64,000 nucleotides of DNA from Candidatus Pseudomonas phytovorans (GTDB lineage: Bacteria; Pseudomonadota; Gammaproteobacteria; Pseudomonadales; Pseudomonadaceae), in contig CP119325.1 in NCBI GenBank assembly GCA_029202525.1, positions 6,112,001-6,176,000 on the forward strand. Reading direction: 5' to 3'. Positions 7,270 to 15,062 of this stretch are shown here, piece after piece (position 1 is the stretch's first letter; every line of letters starts with the position of its first letter). A program made the translations under genes and the position numbers. The notes beneath the pieces are model-generated. The model was given only the letters and a program-made list of their open reading frames with translations, did no database searches and was not told the origin of the DNA.

Positions 7270-8718
7270 ATGCCAAGCGATCATTCCGCCGGCTCGCCGG
7301 CAGGCTCTTCCGTCGATTTTGAAAAAGTCGGATCAGACTATTTCCAGCAACGTGAACTGAAAAAAGGCGCCGCAGGTTGGGTACTGCTGGTCGGCCTGGG
7401 CGTGGCTTATGTCATCTCCGGCGACTACGCCGGCTGGAACTTCGGCCTGGCCCAGGGCGGCTGGGGCGGCATGTTCCTCGCTACCTTGCTGATGGCCACC
7501 ATGTACTTGTGCATGTGCTTCTCGCTGGCCGAACTGTCGTCGATGATCCCCACCGCAGGCGGCGGCTATGGCTTTGCCCGCAGCGCCTTCGGCCCCTGGG
7601 GCGGCTTTCTCACCGGCACGGCGATCCTGATTGAATATGCCATTGCGCCCGCTGCCATCGCCGTGTTCATCGGCGCCTATTGCGAGTCACTGTTCGGCAT
7701 CGGCGGGTGGGTCATCTACCTGGCCTTCTACATCATCTTCATCGGCATCCACATCTTCGGCGTGGGCGAAGCGTTGAAGCTGATGTTCATCATCACCGCC
7801 GTCGCGGCTATCGCCCTGGCGGTGTTTCTGGTGAGCATGGTGCCCCATTTTGATGCAGCCAACCTGTTCGACATCGCCAAAACGGACGCGGTAGGCGCCA
7901 GCAGCTTCCTGCCGTTCGGCTATGTCGGCGTGTGGGCGGCCATCCCTTACGCCATCTGGTTCTTCCTCGCCGTAGAAGGCGTGCCGCTGGCCGCCGAAGA
8001 AACCAAGAACCCCAAGCGTGACCTGCCTCGCGGCCTGATCGGCGCCATGCTGGTACTGCTGGCCTTCGCCCTGCTGATCCTGGTGGTCGGCCCTGGCGGT
8101 GCCGGTTCCGAGGCGCTGAAGGCATCCGGTAACCCACTGGTTGAAGCGCTGTCCAAGGCTTACGGCGGCAGTACCTGGATGGGCGGGTTCGTCAACCTGG
8201 TCGGCCTGGCCGGGCTGATCGCCAGCTTCTTCTCGATCATCTACGCCTATTCCCGGCAGATCTTTGCCCTGTCGCGGGCCGGCTACCTGCCGCGCAAGTT
8301 GTCGGAAACCAACAAGAGCAAAGCCCCGGTACTGGCCCTGATCATCCCCGGCATCATCGGCTTTGCCCTGTCACTGACCGGCCAGGGCGACTTGCTGATC
8401 CTGGTGGCGGTATTCGGCGCTACGCTTTCCTATGTGCTGATGATGGCCGCGCACATCACCCTGCGCATCCGCCGGCCGAAGATGGAGCGCCCGTACCGCA
8501 CCCCCGGTGGCATCTTCACTTCGGGCGTGGCGCTGGTGCTGGCTTGCATCGCTGTGGTTGCCGGCTTCCTTGTCGACCCACGGGTGGTAATTGGCGCCGC
8601 AGTGATCTATGCGGTATTGATTGCCTACTTTGCTTTCTACAGCCGCCACCACCTGGTCGCGGGCACGCCGGAAGAGGAATTCGCCGCAATCCAGCAGGCC
8701 GAAGAGGCCCTGCACTGA
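7270..8718 (+). CDS. eat: Ethanolamine permease (APC superfamily)
   Basis: A 482-aa membrane protein with about 12 hydrophobic segments, of the amino acid-polyamine-organocation superfamily. The opening DYFQQRELKKGAAGWVLLVGLGVAYVISGDYAGWNFG and the GGGYGFARSAFGPWGG loop are characteristic of Eat-type ethanolamine importers. It brings ethanolamine across the inner membrane for the lyase encoded next to it. ATG 7270 was chosen because the frame further upstream is REP-derived sequence. The ribosome-binding site CAACAGGTGA is weak but correctly placed. The gene is 46 bases ahead of eutB. Confidence 0.93.
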   Translation: MPSDHSAGSPAGSSVDFEKVGSDYFQQRELKKGAAGWVLLVGLGVAYVISGDYAGWNFGLAQGGWGGMFLATLLMATMYLCMCFSLAELSSMIPTAGGGYGFARSAFGPWGGFLTGTAILIEYAIAPAAIAVFIGAYCESLFGIGGWVIYLAFYIIFIGIHIFGVGEALKLMFIITAVAAIALAVFLVSMVPHFDAANLFDIAKTDAVGASSFLPFGYVGVWAAIPYAIWFFLAVEGVPLAAEETKNPKRDLPRGLIGAMLVLLAFALLILVVGPGGAGSEALKASGNPLVEALSKAYGGSTWMGGFVNLVGLAGLIASFFSIIYAYSRQIFALSRAGYLPRKLSETNKSKAPVLALIIPGIIGFALSLTGQGDLLILVAVFGATLSYVLMMAAHITLRIRRPKMERPYRTPGGIFTSGVALVLACIAVVAGFLVDPRVVIGAAVIYAVLIAYFAFYSRHHLVAGTPEEEFAAIQQAEEALH

Positions 8719-8764
8719 TTGCCGCCACCCGCCGCGGGGCAACCCGCGGCTCTGGAGATTCTGT

Positions 8765-10159
8765 ATGGCAAGTTTTGTACACACGGTAGGCCACCTGGTT
8801 TACCGCTTCGACAGCCTCAAGGACGTGATGGCCAAGGCCAGCCCGGCACGCTCGGGGGACTTCCTGGCGGGTGTCGCGGCCAGCAATGACGGTGAGCGCG
8901 TCGCCGCGCAAATGGCCTTGGCCAACATCCCGCTGACGCACTTTCTCAATGAAGCACTGATCCCTTACGAAGCCGATGAAGTCACGCGCCTGATCATCGA
9001 CACCCACGATGCACAGGCCTTTGCCCCGGTCAGCCACCTGACCGTGGGCGGCCTGCGCGACTGGCTGCTGAGCGAGGAGGCCAATGAAGAGAGTCTGCGC
9101 GCCCTGGCACCCGGGCTGACACCGGAAATGGCCGCAGCGGTATCGAAGATCATGCGCGTGCAGGACCTGGTGCTGGTGGCGCAGAAAATCCGAGTGGTCA
9201 CCCGGTTCCGCGGCACCATGGGTTTGCGCGGCCGCTTGTCGACCCGGCTGCAGCCCAACCACCCGACTGACGAGCCGGCCGGTATCGCGGCCAGCATTCT
9301 CGACGGCCTGCTGTACGGCAACGGCGACGCGATGATCGGCATCAACCCGGCCACCGACAGCATTGCCTCGATCTGTGCCCTGCTGGAAATGCTCGACGCC
9401 ATCATTCAGCGCTACGACATCCCCACCCAGTCCTGCGTGCTGACCCACGTCACCACCTCGATCGAAGCGATCAACCGCGGCGTGCCGCTGGACCTGGTGT
9501 TCCAGTCCATTGCCGGCACCGAGGCGGCCAACGCCGGGTTCGGCATCAACCTGAACGTGCTGCAGGAAGGTTACGAAGCGGGCCTGTCGCTGAAACGCGG
9601 CACCCTCGGGCAAAACCTGATGTACTTCGAAACCGGCCAGGGCAGCGCACTGTCCGCCAACGCCCATCATGGCGTCGACCAGCAAACCTGCGAAACCCGC
9701 GCCTATGCCGTGGCCCGCCACTTCAAGCCATTTTTGGTCAACACCGTGGTCGGATTCATCGGCCCGGAGTACCTGTACAACGGCAAGCAGATCATCCGCG
9801 CCGGCCTCGAAGACCACTTCTGCGGCAAGCTGCTGGGCGTGCCGATGGGCTGCGACATCTGCTACACCAACCACGCCGAAGCCGACCAGGACGACATGGA
9901 CACCCTGCTGACCTTGCTGGGTGTGGCCGGGATCAACTTCATCATGGGCATCCCCGGGTCCGACGACATCATGCTCAACTACCAGACCACTTCGTTCCAC
10001 GACGCGCTGTACGCGCGCCAGACCCTGGGCCTGAAGCCCGGCCCGGAGTTCGAAGCATGGCTGGCCCGCACCGGCATCTTCACCCAGGCCGATGGCCGGG
10101 TGCGCTTCGGTGACAACCTGCCGCCGGCCTTCCGCCAGGCCTTGGCACAGCTTGCATAG
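8765..10159 (+). CDS. eutB: Ethanolamine ammonia-lyase large subunit
   Basis: A 464-aa EutB protein, the active-site barrel subunit of the adenosylcobalamin-dependent lyase that splits ethanolamine into acetaldehyde and ammonia. Recognised family stretches include RFRGTMGLRGRLSTRLQPNHPTD, the GNGDAMIGINPATDS substrate-binding segment, and PMGCDICYTNHAEADQ. ATG 8765 is preceded by CTGGAG. It is followed directly by eutC, and the two subunits form the enzyme. The window shows no microcompartment shell genes, so this is the simple ethanolamine route of pseudomonads, with acetaldehyde passed to the neighbouring dehydrogenase. Confidence 0.97.
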   Translation: MASFVHTVGHLVYRFDSLKDVMAKASPARSGDFLAGVAASNDGERVAAQMALANIPLTHFLNEALIPYEADEVTRLIIDTHDAQAFAPVSHLTVGGLRDWLLSEEANEESLRALAPGLTPEMAAAVSKIMRVQDLVLVAQKIRVVTRFRGTMGLRGRLSTRLQPNHPTDEPAGIAASILDGLLYGNGDAMIGINPATDSIASICALLEMLDAIIQRYDIPTQSCVLTHVTTSIEAINRGVPLDLVFQSIAGTEAANAGFGINLNVLQEGYEAGLSLKRGTLGQNLMYFETGQGSALSANAHHGVDQQTCETRAYAVARHFKPFLVNTVVGFIGPEYLYNGKQIIRAGLEDHFCGKLLGVPMGCDICYTNHAEADQDDMDTLLTLLGVAGINFIMGIPGSDDIMLNYQTTSFHDALYARQTLGLKPGPEFEAWLARTGIFTQADGRVRFGDNLPPAFRQALAQLA

Positions 10160-10167
10160 GGATGACC

Positions 10168-10986
10168 ATGGACCATCGCACGCCTACCCCCGACAACCCT
10201 TGGCTGGCCCTGCGCAACCTGACCCCGGCGCGCATCGCCCTGGGCCGTGCCGGCACCAGCCTGCCGACCGGGGCGCAACTGGACTTCCAGTTCGCCCATG
10301 CTCAGGCCCGTGATGCCGTGCACCTGGCCTTCGACCATGCCGGCCTGGCCACCCAGCTGAGTGACCGCGGGCGCGAAAGCCTGGTGCTGCACAGCGCCGC
10401 CAGTGATCGCCACCAGTACCTGCAACGCCCGGATTTGGGCCGGCGTTTGAACGAAGAATCGATTGCCACCCTGCGCCAGCGCGCTCAAGCCAACCCCGGC
10501 GGCGTCGACCTGGCCATTGTGGTCGCCGATGGCCTGTCGGCACTGGCGGTGCATCGGCACACGTTGCCATTTCTGACCCGTTTCGAAGAACAGGCTGCCG
10601 CCGACGGCTGGAGCAGCGCCCCGGTGGTGCTGGTGCAGCAGGGCCGCGTGGCGGTGGCTGACGAGGTCGGCGAGCTGCTGGGCGCGCGGATGACGGTGAT
10701 GCTGATTGGCGAGCGCCCGGGGCTGAGCTCGCCCGACAGCCTTGGCCTGTATTTCACCTACTCACCCAAGATCGGCCTGACCGATGCCTACCGCAACTGC
10801 ATTTCCAACATCCGCCTGGAGGGGTTGAGCTATGGCATGGCGGCGCATCGCTTGCTGTACTTGATGCGTGAAGCCTGCCGGCGCCAGCTTTCCGGGGTGA
10901 ATTTAAAGGACGAAGCCGAGGTCCATAGCCTGGACAGTGAAGCTACCGGCAATCAGAAAGGCAACTTCCTGCTCGGCAAAGGGTAA
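10168..10986 (+). CDS. eutC: Ethanolamine ammonia-lyase small subunit
   Basis: A 272-aa EutC protein, the small subunit that helps bind adenosylcobalamin. Family signatures are RIALGRAGTSLPT near the N-terminus, HSAASDRHQYLQRPDLGR, ERPGLSSPDSLGLYFTYSPKIG and RNCISNIR. The frame also has an ATG at 10162, but AGGG (10158-10161) would touch it; it sits at a proper distance from ATG 10168, so that start is preferred. There are eight bases between the eutB stop and this start. It is the last gene of the ethanolamine group, and no strong terminator follows. Confidence 0.95.
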   Translation: MDHRTPTPDNPWLALRNLTPARIALGRAGTSLPTGAQLDFQFAHAQARDAVHLAFDHAGLATQLSDRGRESLVLHSAASDRHQYLQRPDLGRRLNEESIATLRQRAQANPGGVDLAIVVADGLSALAVHRHTLPFLTRFEEQAAADGWSSAPVVLVQQGRVAVADEVGELLGARMTVMLIGERPGLSSPDSLGLYFTYSPKIGLTDAYRNCISNIRLEGLSYGMAAHRLLYLMREACRRQLSGVNLKDEAEVHSLDSEATGNQKGNFLLGKG

Positions 10987-11094
10987 AGAACATGTCACGG
11001 AAGGCGGATTGCACTTGTGACGCGCATTGGGCAGCATGCCCTTGAACGCTGCAGGCATTCCGCTGTTTCCCCAAATGGACTCTGAGGGCCGCAC

Positions 11095-11553
11095 ATGCGC
11101 ATCATCAAGGCAACCCTGGAACACCTCGACCTGCTCACCCCGTTGTTCGTCCGATACCGTGAGTTCTACGGGCAACTCCCCTACCCCGACAGCTCGCGCA
11201 GCTTCCTGGAAAAGCGCCTGAAACGGGATGAATCGGTGATCTACCTGGCCCTGTCGGATGACGACGACGGCAAGTTGATGGGCTTCTGCCAGCTGTACCC
11301 GAGCTACTCGTCGCTGTCGCTCAAGCGGGTATGGATTCTCAACGACATCTACGTGGCCGAAGACTCGCGGCGTATGCTGGTGGCCGACCACCTGATGCGT
11401 GAAGCGAAGAAAATGGCCAAAGAGACCAACGCCGTGCGCATGCGGGTATCGACCAGCGCGGACAATGAGGTCGCGCACAAGACCTACGAATCCATCGGGT
11501 TTCGTGAAGACACCGAGTTCAAGAGCTACATCCTGCCGATCAGCCAGGACTGA
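11095..11553 (+). CDS. GNAT-family N-acetyltransferase
   Basis: A 152-aa protein with a GNAT fold. MRIIKATLEHLDLLTPLFVRYREFYG begins the domain, WILNDIYVAEDSRRMLVADHLM contains the beta4 strand and the acetyl-CoA loop region, and SADNEVAHKTYESIGFRED is the C-terminal motif B. Such enzymes transfer acetyl from acetyl-CoA to an amine; the substrate here is unknown. It is a single gene in a 240-base-flanked position between eutC and the DedA gene, and a perfect inverted REP pair begins one base after its stop. Cytosolic. Confidence 0.88.
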   Translation: MRIIKATLEHLDLLTPLFVRYREFYGQLPYPDSSRSFLEKRLKRDESVIYLALSDDDDGKLMGFCQLYPSYSSLSLKRVWILNDIYVAEDSRRMLVADHLMREAKKMAKETNAVRMRVSTSADNEVAHKTYESIGFREDTEFKSYILPISQD

Positions 11554-11554
11554 C

Positions 11555-11660
11555 TGTACCGGCCTCTTCGCGGGCTCGCCCGCTCCCACAGAGATTTCAC
11601 CAACCTTGAAGGTTGTGTTGTACCTGTGGGAGCGGGCGAGCCCGCGAAGAGGCCGGTACA
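11555..11660. repeat. REP pair with a perfect 36-bp inverted repeat
   Basis: 11555-11590 (TGTACCGGCCTCTTCGCGGG...) and 11625-11660 are exact reverse complements over 36 bases, separated by 34 bases. The pair begins right after the GNAT stop codon. Confidence 0.93.
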
Positions 11661-11721
11661 GAAATACCTCTTGTCGTAACCCCCCGCTACAAACTCCCCG
11701 GGCATGTTCCTCACTTCGCCG

Positions 11722-11727
11722 TATAAT
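11722..11727 (+). promoter_or_regulatory. Candidate -10 element of the DedA gene
   Basis: A perfect TATAAT lies 75 bases before the dedA start. No good -35 hexamer is seen 16-18 bases upstream, so the call is tentative. Confidence 0.4.
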
Positions 11728-11802
11728 GCCCCACCTGTCATGTGTGAAAATTTACCCATCCCCAGGTAACCCAGCCTACGTCCAAGAACACAGGTGCTGT
11801 AC

Positions 11803-12450
11803 ATGGATTTCAACCCGTTGGACCTTATCCTGCATCTCGATGCCTACCTCGATCTGCTGGTCACTAATTACGGTCCCTGGATCTACGCCATCCTTTTCAC
11901 CGTGATCTTCTGCGAAACCGGGCTGGTGGTAATGCCGTTCCTGCCGGGCGATTCGCTGCTGTTCATAGCCGGCGCTGTAGCCGCGGGTGGTGGTATGGAC
12001 CCGGTGCTGCTGGCTGGCCTGTTGATGGCTGCCGCAATCCTGGGCGACAGCACCAACTACGTGATCGGCCGAACAGCCGGTGAGCGGTTGTTCAATAACC
12101 CCAACTCGAAAATCTTCCGCCGCGACTACCTGCAGCGCACGCATGAGTTCTATGAGCGCCATGGCGGCAAGACTGTGACCCTGGCGCGCTTCCTGCCCAT
12201 CCTGCGTACCTTCGCACCGTTCGTCGCCGGCATCGCCCACATGCATTACCCGCGCTTCCTTGGTTTCAGCGTTGCCGGTTCGCTGCTATGGGTCGGTGGC
12301 CTGGTCACCTTGGGCTACTTCTTCGGCAACGTACCGTTCATCAAGCAGCACCTGTCGCTGATGGTGGTAGCCATCATCATCCTGTCGCTGGTGCCGATGA
12401 TCCTCGGCCTGTTGCGCGGCCGCCTGGGCCGTGCGGCCAAGGCGCACTGA
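11803..12450 (+). CDS. DedA-family inner-membrane protein
   Basis: A 215-aa SNARE-associated/DedA (VTT domain) protein. These are inner-membrane proteins thought to flip undecaprenyl phosphate or phospholipids and to support membrane potential and polymyxin resistance. Visible: E.GLVVMPFLPGDSLLFIAGAVAA, the first re-entrant region with the conserved E and D residues; GRTAGERLF; and the RFLPILRTFAPFVAGIAHM signature with conserved arginines. About 4-5 membrane segments are apparent. ATG 11803 has AGG eight bases before it; an upstream start at 11794 is less likely. MtfA follows ten bases later, so they may be cotranscribed. Confidence 0.9.
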   Translation: MDFNPLDLILHLDAYLDLLVTNYGPWIYAILFTVIFCETGLVVMPFLPGDSLLFIAGAVAAGGGMDPVLLAGLLMAAAILGDSTNYVIGRTAGERLFNNPNSKIFRRDYLQRTHEFYERHGGKTVTLARFLPILRTFAPFVAGIAHMHYPRFLGFSVAGSLLWVGGLVTLGYFFGNVPFIKQHLSLMVVAIIILSLVPMILGLLRGRLGRAAKAH

Positions 12451-12459
12451 CCGCCACCC

Positions 12460-13275
12460 ATGTGGTCATTCAGCGCCTGGCGGCGCAAGCGTACCCTGGC
12501 GCGCTACCCCATCAGCGACCAGCAATGGCAGGCCGTGCGCGCGCGCCTGCCGATGCTGGACGGCATCAGCGACGATGAAGACCACTGGCTGCGCGAAGCC
12601 TGCATCCTGTTTCTGCTCGACAAACACCTCACCTGCCTGCCCGGTGTCGAACCCGACGACGAGCAGCGCCTGCTGCTGGCCGCCCAGGCGCAGTTGCCGT
12701 TGCTGCACCTGGGTGAGCTGAACTGGTATCAGGGCTTCCACGAAATCATCCTGTACCCCGACGACTTCAAGAGCCCCCAGCGCCACCGCGATGCCAGTGG
12801 CGTGGAGCACGTGTGGGATGGCGAGCACAGCGGCGAGGCATGGCAACAGGGGCCGATCATCCTGGCCTGGAACGGCGTGCTGGCCAGTGGTGGCTGGGAG
12901 GCTTACAACCTGGTCATCCATGAGCTGGCACACAAGCTCGACATGCTCAACGGCGATGCCAACGGGCTGCCGCCGCTACACAGCGGCATGCCGGTGGATG
13001 AGTGGGCAACGGCCATGCAGCAGGCCTACGACGACCTCAACCGCCAGCTGGACAACAACCCCGACGCCGAATCCGCCATCGACCCGTATGCCGCGGAAAA
13101 CCCGGCGGAGTTCTTTGCCGTCACCAGCGAGTACTTCTTTAGTGCCCCCGACCTCCTGCATCAGGCCTATCCACCGGTCTACCACCAGTTGTCGCGGTTC
13201 TACCGGCAAGACCCGCTGGCGCGGCTGCACCGCTTGCAGGCCGAACACCCCGAGTACCGCGAAAGCCACGCCTGA
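12460..13275 (+). CDS. mtfA: MtfA-like zinc peptidase
   Basis: A 271-aa member of the MtfA (formerly YeeI) family, soluble zinc metallopeptidases. In E. coli MtfA binds the repressor Mlc and so affects glucose PTS expression; P. putida lacks that exact circuit, so the role here is unknown. The zinc site is HELAHKLD (HExxH) near residue 150, and NPAEFFAVTSEYFF supplies the downstream glutamate region of the family. The N-terminus MWSFSAWRRKR is normal for the family. The gene starts ten bases after dedA, without a strong ribosome-binding site. Confidence 0.9.
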   Translation: MWSFSAWRRKRTLARYPISDQQWQAVRARLPMLDGISDDEDHWLREACILFLLDKHLTCLPGVEPDDEQRLLLAAQAQLPLLHLGELNWYQGFHEIILYPDDFKSPQRHRDASGVEHVWDGEHSGEAWQQGPIILAWNGVLASGGWEAYNLVIHELAHKLDMLNGDANGLPPLHSGMPVDEWATAMQQAYDDLNRQLDNNPDAESAIDPYAAENPAEFFAVTSEYFFSAPDLLHQAYPPVYHQLSRFYRQDPLARLHRLQAEHPEYRESHA

Positions 13276-13323
13276 CGGGGCCGCACATCAGGCCAGGCGT
13301 GGCATGACCCGGCAGAATGTGCC

Positions 13324-13329
13324 TATAAT
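13324..13329 (+). promoter_or_regulatory. Candidate -10 element of ppa
   Basis: TATAAT lies 40 bases before the ppa start. The -35 region (TGGCAT) is poor, so only the -10 is supported. Confidence 0.45.
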
Positions 13330-13368
13330 CGCCGCCACTTTTTTGGTCAAACACGGGGGCACTGCCCA

Positions 13369-13896
13369 ATGAGCTACAGCAAGATTCCGGCGGGCAAAGA
13401 CCTGCCGAACGACATCTACGTCGCCATCGAAATCCCGGCCAACCACGCGCCGATCAAATACGAGATCGACAAGGACAGCGACACCCTGTTCGTCGACCGT
13501 TTCATGGCTACCCCAATGTTCTACCCAGCCAACTACGGCTTCATCCCGAACACCCTGGCTGACGACGGTGACCCGTTGGACGTGCTGGTGGTTACCCCTT
13601 ACCCGGTAGCGCCAGGCTCGGTCATCCGCGCCCGTCCGGTCGGCATTCTGAACATGACCGACGACGGCGGCGGCGACGCCAAGGTCATCGCTGTTCCTCA
13701 CGACAAGCTGTCGCAGCTGTACGTCGACGTGAAGGAATACACCGACCTGCCAGCCCTGCTGATCCAGCAGATCGAGCACTTCTTCGCCAACTACAAAGAT
13801 CTCGAAAAGGGCAAGTGGGTCAAGATCGAAGGTTGGGATGGCGCTGACGCCGCCCGTGCCGCGATCACCAAATCGGTTGCTGCCTACAAAGGCTGA
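13369..13896 (+). CDS. ppa: Inorganic pyrophosphatase (family I)
   Basis: A 175-aa soluble pyrophosphatase that hydrolyses PPi to two phosphates and so drives biosynthetic reactions. The family signature DDGDPLDVLV, with the catalytic aspartates that bind magnesium, is at about residues 64-73; IKYEIDKDS and YPANYGFIPNTL line the active site, and AIPHDK/KWVKIEGW-type motifs follow. Length and domain order are standard. A TATAAT and a strong rho-independent terminator flank it, so it is likely a monocistronic housekeeping gene. Confidence 0.98.
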   Translation: MSYSKIPAGKDLPNDIYVAIEIPANHAPIKYEIDKDSDTLFVDRFMATPMFYPANYGFIPNTLADDGDPLDVLVVTPYPVAPGSVIRARPVGILNMTDDGGGDAKVIAVPHDKLSQLYVDVKEYTDLPALLIQQIEHFFANYKDLEKGKWVKIEGWDGADAARAAITKSVAAYKG

Positions 13897-13910
13897 TACC
13901 GATTGTTGGA

Positions 13911-13937
13911 AAAAACCCGCTTCGGCGGGTTTTTTTA
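13911..13937 (+). terminator. Rho-independent terminator after ppa
   Basis: AAAAACCCGC-TTCG-GCGGGTTTTTTT: a perfect stem with a UUCG-type tetraloop and a run of seven T, 14 bases after the ppa stop. Confidence 0.95.
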
Positions 13938-13975
13938 TGCCTGAATCGGCGACAAAACCTTAATCGGTAAAAATT

Positions 13976-14027
13976 CCTACGCAGTCCTACACCAATGCCC
14001 TACAAATCGGCACTTTTCTTACAAATC
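13976..14027. promoter_or_regulatory. Repeated CCTAC / TACAAATC elements before the S24-like regulator
   Basis: CCTAC occurs at 13976, 13986 and 13999, and the 9-mers CTACAAATC (14000-14008) and TTACAAATC (14019-14027) are spaced 19 bases apart, about two helical turns. They sit 55-105 bases ahead of the regulator and could be its own operator; this is inference. Confidence 0.4.
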
Positions 14028-14080
14028 CCGTCAACAAGCAGTTCATTTCATTGCAGTTAACCCGTCGATACACTCGCCCC

Positions 14081-14782
14081 ATGAACACTTCCGGCGACCG
14101 CCTCAAAGCCCTTCTTCATGAATGTGGCCTGTCCCCTTCCGATCTCGCTGCTCAGCGCGGCGTCACACCGCAGCACGTCAACAACTGGTTCAAACGCGGC
14201 GTGCCCCTGGCCCGCCTGGACGAACTGGCCGACCTGTTCTGTGTGCATCGGCGTTGGCTACGCACGGGCGAAGGGGCCAAACACCCGAACTCGATCCAGC
14301 GCAACCAGCCGCCACGCCAAGCTCCGGCTGACCCGCCCAGCCCACTGTCGGCACACCGCGCCCGGGAGCTGAAGGTGCCCTTTTACGAGGTGCGAAACGG
14401 CCTGCTTTCGCCGGTTGCCAGCAAATACCTGCGCCTGCCCGCAAAAGCACTGAAAAGGTTGGGGGTGCACGCCGATAAAGCAATCTGCCTGGCCATGCCC
14501 GCCAGTAACATGCTGCCGCTTGTTCCGCTGGAGGCCACCTTGGCCGTCGACCTGGGGATGACGCAGATAATAGAGGGCGAGACCTATGCCCTGCTGCACA
14601 ACGGCGTACTCAGGGTAAACAACCTCAGCCTCGGCCCACGCGACACCCTGTACCTTCACAGCCATGACCGGCGCAATTACGCCACCGAACGCTACACCCC
14701 CGCCCAGCGCCAGGCGCAAGGGCTGGAGATTATCGGTTGGGTATTCCACTGGTCGCATTTCCGTCAGCAGCGGCCATGCTGA
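14081..14782 (+). CDS. XRE/S24 LexA-CI-like regulator lacking the peptidase dyad
   Basis: A 233-aa protein with an N-terminal helix-turn-helix (residues 5-60, LAAQRGVTPQHVNNWFKRGVPLARL) and a C-terminal S24-type domain (about 95-225). In related cI-like regulators the autocleavage serine sits in a G-x-SMEP motif and the lysine in LRVK. Here the matching positions are Asn143 (ASNMLP) and Asn180 (LRVN), so both catalytic residues seem lost and self-cleavage is unlikely. ATG 14081 starts the HTH; the ten residues upstream look like promoter sequence. It stands alone after the ppa terminator. Targets are unknown, and autoregulation is possible given the repeats upstream. Confidence 0.85.
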   Translation: MNTSGDRLKALLHECGLSPSDLAAQRGVTPQHVNNWFKRGVPLARLDELADLFCVHRRWLRTGEGAKHPNSIQRNQPPRQAPADPPSPLSAHRARELKVPFYEVRNGLLSPVASKYLRLPAKALKRLGVHADKAICLAMPASNMLPLVPLEATLAVDLGMTQIIEGETYALLHNGVLRVNNLSLGPRDTLYLHSHDRRNYATERYTPAQRQAQGLEIIGWVFHWSHFRQQRPC

Positions 14783-14839
14783 AACAACCTGTGCCATTTT
14801 CTGCTGGGCATCCTGCGCGTGCCCTTGTATGCTACGCCG

Positions 14840-15009
14840 CACATTAAGCCCCGACCGGCGCGAGCCGCGGTTCAGAGGGCTCGGCGATATCCCACACGGT
14901 TATCTGCCATCTCTTTCAGGCCTTTGATGGCCACACAGTTAAGGCGATTGCGGCTTACCATAAATTAGCCGGAAGCGTCCCCGAGAAGCCGGCCACAAGC
15001 CGGCTTTTT
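14840..15009 (+). ncRNA. Candidate small RNA between the S24 regulator and the TonB receptor
   Basis: The 280-base gap has no convincing reading frame. TGGGCA (14805-14810) and TATGCT (14828-14833), 17 bases apart, form a plausible promoter, and a strong plus-strand terminator ends at 15009. That would give a transcript of about 170 nt with several internal hairpins. I cannot name an Rfam family; the limits are estimates. Confidence 0.4.
14986..15009 (+). terminator. Rho-independent terminator in the candidate small-RNA region
   Basis: AAGCCGG-(7 nt)-CCGGCTT followed by TTT, giving a five-T run from 15005. It faces the plus strand, 200 bases after the regulator stop. Confidence 0.8.
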
Positions 15010-15062
15010 AATGCCCGATCCATTCATCCGATCAGGCGCTTGTTTCTACGTATTTCAAGCAC

